A DNA stretch of 64,000 bases, from contig NZ_CP111043.1 of NCBI RefSeq assembly GCF_026250525.1, positions 1,054,001-1,118,000 of the forward strand. The letters run 5' to 3'. The stretch's first letter is position 1. Each line of letters opens with the position of its first letter. The translations under genes were made by a program, and so were the position numbers. The notes below the pieces were generated by a model. It ran no database searches, was not told where the DNA came from, and saw only the letters and a program-made list of their open reading frames with translations. Positions 35,656 to 45,486 of the stretch are shown one piece after another. Source of the stretch: Chondrinema litorale (GTDB taxonomy: Bacteria; Bacteroidota; Bacteroidia; Cytophagales; Flammeovirgaceae).

Positions 35656-37035
35656 TTATTCGTATCTGAGACACGTAATTGGATCCTGATCTGCAGCTCG
35701 TTTGGCTGGTGTAATACCAAAAATAAGTCCTACTCCGGCTGCAACTAAAAATGAAACTGCTATTGATGCAGGTGATACGATAGTTGGAATTTCAGCAATA
35801 CTTGAAATGAGATAAGCTAGTGAGACGCCTAAAATTACACCTATAAGCCCACCTGAAAGACTTATTAGTACAGACTCAAATAAAAATTGAAGCACAATGT
35901 CTATCTTTTTGGCACCTAGTGAAATTCTGAGTCCTATTTCTTTGATTCTTTCTAGTACAGAAGCTAGCATAATATTCATAATACCAATACCTCCCACAAT
36001 TAGAGAAATACCTGCGATAGCTCCTAATACAATGTTAAATATATCTTTGGTTCTTTGCTGCTGTTTTAATAACAACTCAGGAATAGTGATTTCGTAATCT
36101 ACCATTCCGTAATGCCTCCTTTCGAGCATTCTGGCAATCACATCGGCAGAAGCATTTAGCATTTCGGTTTCATCAACTTGAACCACCAGTTTGTCTAATT
36201 GATGATAGTTTTTATCACTAAATGGATTAGAAGACTCAGAGTCATCACTTACTATAAAAAATGTATTTCTGGCTGCGTACTGTCTAATCATTTCAGCAGT
36301 AACAAGTGCTCGGTTTTTATAGCGAGTAAGTACAGTTTGAATCGGCGTATATACATCCATATTAAAATCTCGGATACCCAGTTTTGAAATACTTGACTTA
36401 GAAACAAGTCTCTCTTCCATCACCCCGATAATTTTTAACCAGTGTTGGCCACATTTAAGGTATTTGCCTATTGGATCTTCTTTACTAAAAAAACGGCTTT
36501 GGATACCTCTCCCAATTACACAAACTTGAGCACCGAACTTTAACTGAGTATCATTAAACATATCGCCTTTTGCAAGGGTAAAGTTATAGATATCAAAATA
36601 AGAGGGCTCTACTCCTACCAATTTTGCAGAACGTCTATTGCCACCTGATACAATGGTAGTTTCTAAAATAATTTCTGGGCTTAATTTAGAGATTGAAGGA
36701 AGAACTTCTTTAATACTTTCAACATCATTTAAAGTTAGTCCTGGAGAGAATTGTACTTTCTCAGTTTTTGCATATTCTACATCTTCAACCTCTTCTTCAA
36801 CCTGTTGCACTACAGGAGAAATTACAATGTTATTCACACCAACAAGTTTTATTTGCTCTAAAACTTCTTGTTGCGCACCATTTCCTACAGCTAGCATAGC
36901 GATCACCGCCGAAACACCAAAGATAATTCCCAGTGCAGTAAGCAAAGTTCTCAGTTTGTTAGCTAGTAATGCTTCTAAAGCAATATGGAAATTCGCCAGA
37001 TAACGATCTATCTCTTTTACATCAAATTTGTTCAT
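35656..37035 (-). CDS. MacB-type ABC transporter permease without ATPase domain
   Basis: 459 residues. One membrane helix after an N-terminal cytoplasmic segment (about residues 29-50), a large extracytoplasmic MacB_PCD region (about 50-330), then three helices of the FtsX fold ending in ITPAKRAADQDPITCLRYE. The helices include IVLGAIAGISLIVGGIGIMNIMLASV and the LRISLGAKKIDI loop. The usual N-terminal or separate ATP-binding cassette is missing, so an ATPase must come from elsewhere. Its ATG overlaps the stop of the adaptor gene by 4 nt (ATGA). Confidence 0.95.
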   Translation of the reverse strand: MNKFDVKEIDRYLANFHIALEALLANKLRTLLTALGIIFGVSAVIAMLAVGNGAQQEVLEQIKLVGVNNIVISPVVQQVEEEVEDVEYAKTEKVQFSPGLTLNDVESIKEVLPSISKLSPEIILETTIVSGGNRRSAKLVGVEPSYFDIYNFTLAKGDMFNDTQLKFGAQVCVIGRGIQSRFFSKEDPIGKYLKCGQHWLKIIGVMEERLVSKSSISKLGIRDFNMDVYTPIQTVLTRYKNRALVTAEMIRQYAARNTFFIVSDDSESSNPFSDKNYHQLDKLVVQVDETEMLNASADVIARMLERRHYGMVDYEITIPELLLKQQQRTKDIFNIVLGAIAGISLIVGGIGIMNIMLASVLERIKEIGLRISLGAKKIDIVLQFLFESVLISLSGGLIGVILGVSLAYLISSIAEIPTIVSPASIAVSFLVAAGVGLIFGITPAKRAADQDPITCLRYE

Positions 37036-38303
37036 TCTTTTCTGGCAATTTGTGCTTTTCTTTCCAATCTCACTACAGACTCATCTTCAAATCCATTAGG
37101 AATGGAAAGGAACAAATTATCATTTTCTTTTACTCCCTGTACAATTACAGCTTCGTCATCATTGGTTTTATCTACTAAAACCTCTTGTTTCACAGTATTT
37201 AGGCCATTTTTCTTATAAACATAAGTAATAGAATCACCTTGGTTGTGCAAGCATTCAAGCGGTACAAATAAGACATCTTCCACTACATCTGCAATTATGA
37301 GATTGCTTGTAGTCATCGCCGGACGCAATGTGGTATCGGCCTCATTTACTTTGATGGTTACTTCAAAAACTTTGGCATCAGAGTTTGGCTTTTGTTCACC
37401 TACATTTGCTACTTCTATTACTTCTCCTGAAAGTTTTTTATCTGGAAAAGCATCCAAGCCAATTTTCACATGCTGCTTTTTCTTTATCTTCATAATATCA
37501 ATTTCATTGATATATGTTTTAGAAAGCATTGTGCTAAGGTCTGGCAATGTAGCTACTTCGGGGTTCCAAGTTGAGATAGAAGAACCTTCTCTAATTTTGT
37601 TACCATTCCATGATCTGGTATAGATTACCATTCCGCCCTGAGGTGCTTTAATAGTGAAACTGGATAATAAGTCTTCCATAAATTTCACATCGCCTCTTTG
37701 CTTGGTAAGATTGATATAAGCTTCAGTCATTTTTGCTTTAGATTGCTCAACCTGAATCTTATAATTCTCGTTAGCCTGCCTTAAATCTCTTTTGGCTTTA
37801 TCGAGTTCTATTTCGGCTTGCTTTATTGTGGCAGGTGGTTCAAAAGCAGATTGTTCTAAAGCTATTTTCTTCTCTTCTACAGAATATTCAAGATTGAGTA
37901 TTTCATCTCTTGCTTCTCTAAGAGTAAGTGCAGTATCTAATTGAGTTTGTGTAAATTGAGCATCTTGTTTAGTAAGCTCGTCTTTTTCTTCAACTAACTT
38001 ATTGTAGAGTTCAGATTTATCAAGATCGGCAATAAAATCACCTTCTTTTACTACTGTTCCCTCAAGAACTAACTTATTAATTTTTACTTCTCTTATACCA
38101 CTCTGCCTAAGTCCCATAGGCCCCCTGATACTTACAGAATTAACTGGAATTAACTCTCCTGATGTATTTACAGTTATTTCAAAGTTTCCTTTTTTTACAG
38201 CAATTAAAATGTCTTGACTTTCTTCTCCTTGTGAGCTAAAAAGAAAAAATGACAATATTACTGCAATTAGAATAACTGCAGGTATGATGTATCTTTTTTT
38301 CAT
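37032..38303 (-). CDS. MacA/HlyD-type periplasmic adaptor
   Basis: 423 residues from the ATG at 38303; an upstream in-frame ATG at 38372 is less likely because the family begins with a short basic stretch and a membrane helix (MKKRYIIPAVILIAVILSFFLF). The adaptor has a lipoyl/beta-barrel core and a long alpha-hairpin rich in Glu/Lys (about residues 90-190). VLFVPLECLHNQ is the conserved membrane-proximal strand. It joins the inner-membrane permease to the TolC-type channel. It is the first gene of the three-gene set. Confidence 0.93.
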   Translation of the reverse strand: MKKRYIIPAVILIAVILSFFLFSSQGEESQDILIAVKKGNFEITVNTSGELIPVNSVSIRGPMGLRQSGIREVKINKLVLEGTVVKEGDFIADLDKSELYNKLVEEKDELTKQDAQFTQTQLDTALTLREARDEILNLEYSVEEKKIALEQSAFEPPATIKQAEIELDKAKRDLRQANENYKIQVEQSKAKMTEAYINLTKQRGDVKFMEDLLSSFTIKAPQGGMVIYTRSWNGNKIREGSSISTWNPEVATLPDLSTMLSKTYINEIDIMKIKKKQHVKIGLDAFPDKKLSGEVIEVANVGEQKPNSDAKVFEVTIKVNEADTTLRPAMTTSNLIIADVVEDVLFVPLECLHNQGDSITYVYKKNGLNTVKQEVLVDKTNDDEAVIVQGVKENDNLFLSIPNGFEDESVVRLERKAQIARKE

Positions 38304-38449
38304 CCTCAAAAAATTATAATAAAATTTAAGTAAGGAATAATTGTAATTATTTACAATATTCCAATAGTTCAACCGGGACTAAACTATAACCAATTAGGAA
38401 ATAAAAGAACTGATTTTTGAGAAAACATACCTTTTTTTGGTATAAAGGC

Positions 38450-39019
38450 CTATTTTGTGAGATTAATGGTAAGATCAGTCCTTAAATTAAGCGTTACGGT
38501 ACTAGATATTTCTACTGGCCCAGTTTTGCTAATATATACACTGGCGTCTGTATCGGTTAGTGTTACGATTTCAAAAGCAATAGATCCGTCTTCCTCAAAA
38601 ATTAGGTTTTTGAAGTCATCTGGCAACGAGTCAAAATCTATAAATAAAATTCCACTATTACTTGAAATACTTAGCGTTTTTTCATCTTCTGATAATTCCC
38701 AACTTCCAGTTTGTTGGTCGTAATCTGGAGCATTACCTATAAATGTTCCATCTGCTACAAATTCGAATGTTGCATCCTCAGGTACCTGAAAACTCTCAAG
38801 ATCATAACCTAAAATACTGAAGTAAAGCTCCGCCTCTTCGGTAGACAGCTTATCTCCATTCACATAAAACTCTAATGTTTGTGAATCATAATTCCACAAT
38901 CCAACTATAGTTTCGTTTTCATCTTGGTCTATAGGATCGTCATCATCGCAAGAAAAAATAAGAAATAAACTTAATACTAAAAGTAGTAACCTTAGCGGTT
39001 TTAGGTGAGAATCGAGCAT
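38450..39019 (-). CDS. Lipocalin-like lipoprotein
   Basis: 189 residues. Lipobox LIFSCDDDD gives lipidation at Cys24, followed by an acidic Asp-rich spacer that often marks surface export in Bacteroidota. The rest is beta-rich with a lipocalin-like opening IVGLWNYDSQTLEFYVNG and a GSWELSEDEKTLSI strand. The final residues are TLNLRTDLTINLTK. It lies upstream of the efflux set but with a 146-nt gap, so it is probably a separate unit. Ligand unknown. Confidence 0.75.
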   Translation of the reverse strand: MLDSHLKPLRLLLLVLSLFLIFSCDDDDPIDQDENETIVGLWNYDSQTLEFYVNGDKLSTEEAELYFSILGYDLESFQVPEDATFEFVADGTFIGNAPDYDQQTGSWELSEDEKTLSISSNSGILFIDFDSLPDDFKNLIFEEDGSIAFEIVTLTDTDASVYISKTGPVEISSTVTLNLRTDLTINLTK

Positions 39020-39192
39020 TGTTAGTTTTTTAAATAGTCAATAAAAATTGAGGGCAAACCCTCTTTAAGTTAATCATTCCTAATCAAAATTAATATATTT
39101 TTCCCACAAAGACTCTTTTAAAATAAAAAGGAGTGAAAAGTGTTTTAGCTTATGATGCAACAAATGCGATGTGTTGTTTTTTGATAAAGTAT

Positions 39193-39993
39193 ATGGACGC
39201 AGAATTACTCATTTATTTTGGATATCTTCTGGCTGGTATTGTTGCAGGTGTAGTTAATACACTTGCTGGTGGTGCATCAGTACTTATTCTCTCCATATTA
39301 CTTTTTATGGGTATGCCTGCCAATATTGCAAATGGCACCAATAGATTAGGCATTTTAGTACAAAACTTCACTGGAACAAGTACATTTTACAAAAGTGGCT
39401 TACTAGATATACAAGGTAGTTTAAAATACATTATTCCTTCTGTTATCGGTGCAATTGGTGGAGCAATGATCGCAGCAGATATCGATCAAGATACTCTAGA
39501 GATATTTGTAGGTGTTATCATGACATTTATGCTCATTCCTATCATTTTTAAACCACAAGGGAAAAAGAGTACCTTCTATAAGAATAAAGACAAAAAAGGC
39601 TTTAAAATATTAAATTTTGTGATTTTTCTATTAATCGGATTCTATGGTGGATTTGTGCAAGCAGGCATCGGATTAATTATTATGGTGGTTTTACCACAAA
39701 TCAGTAATCTCTCTCTTATTAAAGGTAATGCCGTAAAAATGGCCATTATTTTTATCTATACAATACCAGTTATGCTTGTTTTTATCATAAATGGTCAAGT
39801 TGATTGGTGGGTGGCTATATGGCTTGCAATTGGTCAGGTTTTAGGTACTAGAATCGCCGGTAAATTTGTTGTAAACCATCCACAAGCTAATAAATGGGTT
39901 CGAGTTCTACTGATTTGTATGGTTTCGGTTTCTATCATTAAAATGTTTGGAATTGTAGATGTTGTATTGGCAACATTAGACAATAATACTTAA
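39193..39993 (+). CDS. TauE/SafE-family permease (TSUP)
   Basis: About 266 residues from the ATG at 39193 (MDAELLIYFGYLLAG). A GTG at 39133 extends the frame by 20 codons but adds no family-like sequence. Eight membrane helices with the repeat signature AGVVNTLAGGASVL and the equivalent second-half GFYGGFVQAGIGLI. TSUP members export sulfite, taurine-related organosulfonates or other sulfur compounds; the substrate is not clear. The next gene, an SLC13 transporter, follows 100 nt later on the same strand. Confidence 0.92.
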   Translation: MDAELLIYFGYLLAGIVAGVVNTLAGGASVLILSILLFMGMPANIANGTNRLGILVQNFTGTSTFYKSGLLDIQGSLKYIIPSVIGAIGGAMIAADIDQDTLEIFVGVIMTFMLIPIIFKPQGKKSTFYKNKDKKGFKILNFVIFLLIGFYGGFVQAGIGLIIMVVLPQISNLSLIKGNAVKMAIIFIYTIPVMLVFIINGQVDWWVAIWLAIGQVLGTRIAGKFVVNHPQANKWVRVLLICMVSVSIIKMFGIVDVVLATLDNNT

Positions 39994-40094
39994 TAATACT
40001 GGTTTTCACTGAGCAGTATTAAAGGTTATATCGAACAGATTTTTGACTAATCACTTTTCAATTTTGAACTAAAATATCCTAATTTTTTGAGGTA

Positions 40095-41888
40095 GTGATT
40101 TTAAACGATCTTCAAACACTTGTTCCATTTGATATCAGTAAATTAATAGTAACAATTGTACTGGTATTCATTATTTTTGGCCTGATAAAAGAGATTATCA
40201 GACCTTCTCTGGTATTTTTTGGAGGAGTTGTTATTCTTATATTTTTCGGCATTATCAACCCTACTGATTTTATGAAGGGTTACTCAAACCAGTCTATAGC
40301 CACAGTGGTTTTACTGGTATTGATAACTGCTGCGCTTAGAAAAAACTTTGCTGTTGAGCATTTCTTCGATAGAGTTTTTCAAGGAACGAATACAAAAAAA
40401 GGATTCCTGATAAAAATGATGACCTATGTAGCAGTGCTTTCATCATTTTTGAATAATACTCCAGTTGTTGCTGTAATGACGCCATACGTTTTTAACTGGT
40501 GTAAAAAACGTGGCTTTTCTCCTTCTAAATTATTAATCCCCCTATCATTCGCTACAATACTTGGAGGAATGATCACCATAATAGGAACATCTACCAACTT
40601 AGTATTGAATGGCTTTATAGTTGATAATCATCTACCAGCTTTTTCATTCACAGATTTCTTATTTCCAGGGATTTTAGTGGCGATAACTGGTATTATCTAT
40701 TTGTATTTTTTTGGATACAAGCTCTTACCAAGCCATAAAATATTCTCTGATGAAGAACTCATACAGTCACCTGATTATATGATTGAGGTAAAAGTTGCCA
40801 TGACCTCAAGATTTGTTGGTGGAACTATTGTAGAAGCTGGATTAAAAAAATTAGAAGGAGCTTACCTTGTTGAAATCCATAGAAATGGCGTAGTGTTGAG
40901 TGATTTTAATGAACATGAACTCATTTTGCCTGAAGATTCTCTTTTCTTTATGGGTAAACCAGAACAAATCATACAATTGGCAAATGGCAACAGTGGGCTT
41001 TCATTACCAAATCATGGGCACAATCTCGAATTGGTAGAAGCTGTTATTCCGGCCAACTCTGCATTGACTGGTAAAACAGTAAAGGATGCCAATTTTAAAG
41101 ATTATTATCAAGCTGAGTTGGTTGCAATCCATAGAAATGGAGAAAAACTAGAAGGAAAACTAACAGATAAAAAACTGGCACAAGGTGATTTACTATTACT
41201 TTCTGTAGATGATGCCTTTCTCAAAGGTAGTAAACCTTCAGATGACTTATACATTATCTCTAAATTGAAGAATGGTAATATAAACTTGCCAAGTGCAAAA
41301 AAACTAAGGTGGTTTACAGCTTTTCTAATTCTGTTCTTATGTGGAGCTATTTTCGGTCTTTATTCATTCTTCTCGGCTTTACTGTTTATCATGTCTTCAT
41401 TGCTCATGTTAAACTTGTTCACCTTTAAAGAAATAAGTCAAGAAGTAGATATCGATTTGGTAATCTTACTGGTTTGTGCACTTACGTTTAGCAATGCCTT
41501 AATACAAACAGGAACTGCTGACATGATCGCCAGCAGTTTTATAAAGTTGTTTTTACCTTTTGGTAATATCGCCTTACTTATAGCCATATTTGCTCTCACA
41601 GTATTCCTCACTTCTTTTATAACCAATGTAGCCGCTGTTTCAATTGTTTTTCCAATAGCATTAGCTATAAGCACAGACTTATCTTTAGAAGGTACACCAT
41701 TCTTCTTAGCAATTGCTTTTGGAGCTTCAGCAGCATTTATGACTCCTGTAAGTTACCAAACAAACTGGATGGTATACGGACCAGGTGGTTACAATGCTAG
41801 AGACTATTTAAAAGTAGGCTTACCACTTGTATTAATATATTCTTTTACCTGTTTAAGCTTTATTTGCTTAAGGTACGATATGTTTTAG
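40095..41888 (+). CDS. SLC13/DASS-family transporter with RCK-C domains
   Basis: 597 residues from a GTG start. N- and C-terminal membrane blocks (about 1-205 and 395-597) flank a soluble centre. The centre carries two TrkA-C-like modules (about 222-300 and 315-385), each with a LPEDSLFFMG/ AQGDLLLLSV ending strand. Membrane helices carry SFLNNTPVVAVMTP and the ITNVAAVSIVFPIALA helix. Such proteins are usually annotated as anion:sodium symporters, and carry dicarboxylates, sulfate or similar ions. The stop codon overlaps the stop of the converging DUF3127 gene by two bases. Confidence 0.92.
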   Translation: MILNDLQTLVPFDISKLIVTIVLVFIIFGLIKEIIRPSLVFFGGVVILIFFGIINPTDFMKGYSNQSIATVVLLVLITAALRKNFAVEHFFDRVFQGTNTKKGFLIKMMTYVAVLSSFLNNTPVVAVMTPYVFNWCKKRGFSPSKLLIPLSFATILGGMITIIGTSTNLVLNGFIVDNHLPAFSFTDFLFPGILVAITGIIYLYFFGYKLLPSHKIFSDEELIQSPDYMIEVKVAMTSRFVGGTIVEAGLKKLEGAYLVEIHRNGVVLSDFNEHELILPEDSLFFMGKPEQIIQLANGNSGLSLPNHGHNLELVEAVIPANSALTGKTVKDANFKDYYQAELVAIHRNGEKLEGKLTDKKLAQGDLLLLSVDDAFLKGSKPSDDLYIISKLKNGNINLPSAKKLRWFTAFLILFLCGAIFGLYSFFSALLFIMSSLLMLNLFTFKEISQEVDIDLVILLVCALTFSNALIQTGTADMIASSFIKLFLPFGNIALLIAIFALTVFLTSFITNVAAVSIVFPIALAISTDLSLEGTPFFLAIAFGASAAFMTPVSYQTNWMVYGPGGYNARDYLKVGLPLVLIYSFTCLSFICLRYDMF

Positions 41889-42262
41889 AATGGCAACTCA
41901 TCATCTGAAGCTTCAGAGAAACTAAGGCCAGAAATATCATCGTCTGAGGCAGAATTATTACTTGGAGCCTCTGTTTCAACCTGATTTACTGGATTAATTC
42001 TCCATGCATCTAAATTAGTAAAATAGGTAGTTTTACCATCGCGAGTATATGGTCTACCTTTTAGGTTGAATGATACATTTATTTCATCACCTACTTTAAA
42101 TGCATTAATTAAATCACACTTATCTTGTAACAGTTGCATTTTAACAAACTCACTGTACATGCCGTCTTGAACTTCTAGCACAAACTCACGTTTTTTAAAT
42201 TTATCTGTTACTTGGTTTTCATCATAAATTTCAACCAACTTTCCTTTTACTTCGAATGACAT
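41885..42262 (-). CDS. DUF3127 protein with SSB-like acidic tail
   Basis: 125 residues. The N-terminal 90 residues match the DUF3127 pattern (MSFEVKGKLVEIYDENQVTDK, FVKMQLLQDKCDLINAF, GDEINVSFNLKGRPY, YFTNLDAWRI), with a beta-barrel OB-fold look. A flexible stretch then ends in an acidic tail, DDDISGLSFSEASDDELPF. The last six residues, DDELPF, are close to the DDDIPF tip by which bacterial SSB recruits repair proteins. This resemblance is a visible fact; the inferred role in single-strand DNA binding or as an SSB mimic is not proven. It stands divergent from hisS with a 168-nt gap. Confidence 0.88.
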   Translation of the reverse strand: MSFEVKGKLVEIYDENQVTDKFKKREFVLEVQDGMYSEFVKMQLLQDKCDLINAFKVGDEINVSFNLKGRPYTRDGKTTYFTNLDAWRINPVNQVETEAPSNNSASDDDISGLSFSEASDDELPF

Positions 42263-42397
42263 AATATTAAATTTTACTTAGATTGTATTTTTTTTCTGCG
42301 TATAGATGCTGCGAATTTACAAGTTTCTAAGCTTTACATATAAATCCCAAAAAAAATATGGCTTTTATTCTTCTTTTTCAAATTGAATAGAGAATAG

Positions 42398-42405
42398 TAA
42401 CTTTG
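42398..42405 (+). promoter_or_regulatory. Possible promoter -7 element (TAACTTTG) before hisS
   Basis: TAnnTTTG followed by CAG, 25 nt before the hisS ATG. A TTG lies 12 nt upstream, too close to be a normal -33 box. Confidence 0.4.
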
Positions 42406-42430
42406 CAGCCTTAATATTTAAATAGCAGTT

Positions 42431-43801
42431 ATGGCAGCAAATAAACCATCGATTCCAAGTGGTACACGTGATTTTGGACCGATTGAGATGAATAAAAGAA
42501 CATATATTTTGGATACCATTAAAGCGGTGTACAAAAAATATGGCTTTCAACCGTTGGAGACTCCAACCCTAGAAAACCTTTCTGTGCTTACTGGTAAGTA
42601 TGGAGATGAAGGAGATCAGTTGTTATTTAAAGTTTTAAACTCTGGCGATTACCTCAAAAAAACTTCAGAAGAAGATTATAAAAATGGTGCAAAAGCCATG
42701 TTAACTAAAATCTCTGAGAAGGGATTACGCTACGATCTAACAGTCCCTTTTGCAAGATACGTAGTAATGAACCGTGGTACAATTAGCTTCCCTTTTAAGA
42801 GATTCCAAATTCAGCCAGTGTGGAGAGCCGATCGCCCACAAAAAGGTAGATACAGAGAGTTCTATCAGTGTGATGCAGATGTAATTGGCACAAACTCTTT
42901 GATTTGCGAAGCAGAAATTGTTGCAATGATTAAAGAAGTGTTCTCTTCACTTAAACTAGATGGTTATCTAATTAAAATAAATAACCGAAAAATACTTGCT
43001 GGTATCGCAGAAATGAGTGGTCAAGCAGGTAAAGAAAGTGAGCTTTGTGTGGCAATCGACAAACTTGATAAAATCGGTATTGAAAAAGTGAATGCAGAAT
43101 TAAAAGAAAGAGGGTTTTCTGATGATTCCATTCAAAAATTGGAGCCTGTTTTTAATCTTGATGGAGATAATCAATCAAAAATTGACTCACTAGAAAGCCT
43201 TTTCACATCTTCTGAAACAGGTAAAAAAGGAATTGAAGAACTGAAAACTGTTTTCAGTTACATGGAAAAAATGGGCGTTAGCGCAGATAAAGTAGAGTTT
43301 GATACCACACTAGCCAGAGGTTTGTCTTATTACACTGGTGCAATTTTCGAAGTAAAAGCTACTGATGTTAAAATTGGAAGTATAACAGGTGGCGGAAGGT
43401 ATGATGATTTAACAGGTGTTTTTGGTTTACCAGATATGTCTGGTGTTGGAATTTCTTTCGGTGTTGATAGAATCTACGATGTGTTAGAAGAATTAAATCT
43501 TTTTCCAGAAGAAGCCATTACAGGCACCGACCTCATGTTTGTAAACTTTGATGAGCAAACTGAAGCTTATTGTTTACCACTACTTCAGAAACTTAGAGCA
43601 ATTGGTGTAAATGCAGAAATTTACCCTGATTCAGCAAAGATGAAAAAGCAAATGAATTACGCCAACAATAAAAATATCAATTATGTAGCATTGGCTGGTA
43701 GCAACGAAATTGCCGAGAACAAAATCACATTAAAAAACATGACCAGTGGTGATCAGGAATTGATAGACCTTGAATCATTTGTTCAAAATTTCAAAAAGTA
43801 A
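42431..43801 (+). CDS. hisS: Histidyl-tRNA synthetase
   Basis: Class II synthetase charging tRNA-His. 456 residues. Motif 1 region [17 protein letters not shown]; motif 2 [28 protein letters not shown]; the histidine-binding [13 protein letters not shown]; motif 3 [12 protein letters not shown] and [15 protein letters not shown]. The anticodon-binding C-terminal domain follows from about residue 360. It is preceded by a TAnnTTTG element and followed by a terminator. glyS comes next on the same strand but as a separate unit. Confidence 0.98.
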   Translation: MAANKPSIPSGTRDFGPIEMNKRTYILDTIKAVYKKYGFQPLETPTLENLSVLTGKYGDEGDQLLFKVLNSGDYLKKTSEEDYKNGAKAMLTKISEKGLRYDLTVPFARYVVMNRGTISFPFKRFQIQPVWRADRPQKGRYREFYQCDADVIGTNSLICEAEIVAMIKEVFSSLKLDGYLIKINNRKILAGIAEMSGQAGKESELCVAIDKLDKIGIEKVNAELKERGFSDDSIQKLEPVFNLDGDNQSKIDSLESLFTSSETGKKGIEELKTVFSYMEKMGVSADKVEFDTTLARGLSYYTGAIFEVKATDVKIGSITGGGRYDDLTGVFGLPDMSGVGISFGVDRIYDVLEELNLFPEEAITGTDLMFVNFDEQTEAYCLPLLQKLRAIGVNAEIYPDSAKMKKQMNYANNKNINYVALAGSNEIAENKITLKNMTSGDQELIDLESFVQNFKK

Positions 43802-43878
43802 TGTTTTGTGCTGGCATATAATTAGAGCTTTAAATCCATAATTGAAGTTAATTTTCTAATTTTACCATATAAAATTAC

Positions 43879-43909
43879 AATCCATCTTAAAAAAGAGATG
43901 GATTTTTTT
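43879..43909 (+). terminator. Intrinsic terminator of hisS
   Basis: Stem AATCCATCT / AGATGGATT with an 8-nt A-rich loop, followed by a T run. Confidence 0.8.
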
Positions 43910-43950
43910 ATTTAATTAGGTTTGTCTGTTTCTAATTTTAGTACTTCCGT

Positions 43951-43958
43951 TACCTTTG
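43951..43958 (+). promoter_or_regulatory. Possible promoter -7 element (TACCTTTG) before glyS
   Basis: TAnnTTTG followed by CAAA, 28 nt before the ATG. A TTTG at 43921-43924 is 26 nt upstream, wider than the usual -33 spacing. Confidence 0.45.
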
Positions 43959-43986
43959 CAAATCCTATAAACAAAGAATTAGCTAA

Positions 43987-45462
43987 ATGTCAAAGAAAGA
44001 TAAAAATCAGGATACCTCCATTTTACCAAAAGTAATTGCGCACGCAAAAGAATATGGTTTTGTATTTCCATCTAGCGAAATCTACGATGGTTTGCAAGCG
44101 GTTTACGATTATGGTTCAAATGGTGTAGAGCTAAAAAATAACCTCAAAGAATATTGGTGGAAAGCTATGACGCAGCTTCATAGCAATATTGTTGGTATTG
44201 ATGCTTCAATATTTATGCATCCCACCACTTGGAAAGCATCTGGCCACATTGACAGTTTTAACGACCCAATGCTTGATAACAAAGATTCTAAAAAAAGATA
44301 CAGAGCTGATAACCTGTTAGAAGACAAAGCTCAGGAGTATGAGAAAAACGGTGAGAAAGACAAAGCAGAAAAATTGCTTACCGAAATGAATCGTCTCCTT
44401 ACAGAAGAAGACTTAGCAGGTGTTAGACAGCTTATTATAGATGAAGGCATTACTTGTCCAGTCTCTGGCACAGCCAATTGGACAGAAGTAAGACAGTTTA
44501 ACTTGATGTTTGCAACCCAAACAGGTGCGGTTGCTGATGCAGCAAGTACCATTTACTTGAGACCAGAAACAGCGCAAGGTATTTTTGTTAACTTCTTAAA
44601 TGTGCAAAAATCTGCTCGTCAGAAAGTGCCATTTGGTATCGCACAAATCGGTAAAGCTTTCAGAAATGAGATTATCGCCAGACAGTTCACTTTCAGAATG
44701 AGAGAGTTCGAACAGATGGAAATGCAGTTTTTTGTAAAGCCAGGAACTGAGATTGAATGGTATGAGCAGTGGAAAGAAAAGCGTATTTCTTGGCACAAAT
44801 CTCTTGGTCTAGATCCGAATAATTTAAGATTTCACGACCACGAGAAGCTAGCTCACTATGCTAATGCAGCAGCTGATATTGAGTTTAATTTCCCATTTGG
44901 TTTTAAAGAAGTTGAAGGTATTCACTCAAGAACTGATTTCGACCTTTCTAAACACCAAGAGTTTTCTAAAAAGAAACAACAATATCACGATCCTGAAGCT
45001 GGTAATTACATTCCTTATGTAGTTGAAACTTCGATTGGTGCTGACAGGCTTTTCTTAATGATGCTTTGCAATGCTTTTACTGAGGAAGAATATGGTGAAG
45101 GAGACAAAAAGAAAATGAGACTTTACTTGAAGTTCAATCCTGCATTGGCTCCGGTAAAAGCTGCTATTTTGCCTTTAACTAAGAAAGATGGCTTACCAGA
45201 AAAAGCTATGCAATTGTTCGACGATCTTAAATTCGACTACAAAGTAATTTATGAAGAGCAAGCAGCTATTGGTAAGCGTTACACCAGACAAGATTTAATT
45301 GGTACCCCTTTCTGTTTTACTGTAGATCATCAAACTTTAGAAGATGATACTGTTACAGTTAGACACAGAGATAGTACAGATCAAGAAAGAATCAACATCA
45401 ATCAAGTTAAAACTTGGTTAGATGAGAGAGTTTCTATGAAAGAATTACTTAAGTCTCTATAA
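43987..45462 (+). CDS. glyS: Glycyl-tRNA synthetase, single-chain (alpha2) type
   Basis: 491 residues. The single-polypeptide class II type, as in Bacteroidota. Motif regions: YGFVFPSSEIYDGLQAVYDYG, the WWKAMTQLHSNIVGIDASIF start, CPVSGTANWTEVRQFNLMF and LRPETAQGIFVNFL, RMREFEQMEMQFFVKPG, and a C-terminal anticodon domain with KAAILPLTKKDGLPE and IGKRYTRQDLIGTPFC. Not paired with a glyQ. Its terminator overlaps the 3' end of nuoJ on the other strand. Confidence 0.97.
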   Translation: MSKKDKNQDTSILPKVIAHAKEYGFVFPSSEIYDGLQAVYDYGSNGVELKNNLKEYWWKAMTQLHSNIVGIDASIFMHPTTWKASGHIDSFNDPMLDNKDSKKRYRADNLLEDKAQEYEKNGEKDKAEKLLTEMNRLLTEEDLAGVRQLIIDEGITCPVSGTANWTEVRQFNLMFATQTGAVADAASTIYLRPETAQGIFVNFLNVQKSARQKVPFGIAQIGKAFRNEIIARQFTFRMREFEQMEMQFFVKPGTEIEWYEQWKEKRISWHKSLGLDPNNLRFHDHEKLAHYANAAADIEFNFPFGFKEVEGIHSRTDFDLSKHQEFSKKKQQYHDPEAGNYIPYVVETSIGADRLFLMMLCNAFTEEEYGEGDKKKMRLYLKFNPALAPVKAAILPLTKKDGLPEKAMQLFDDLKFDYKVIYEEQAAIGKRYTRQDLIGTPFCFTVDHQTLEDDTVTVRHRDSTDQERININQVKTWLDERVSMKELLKSL

Positions 45463-45486
45463 GATTTAGGAAAAGTTTTAGCTAAT

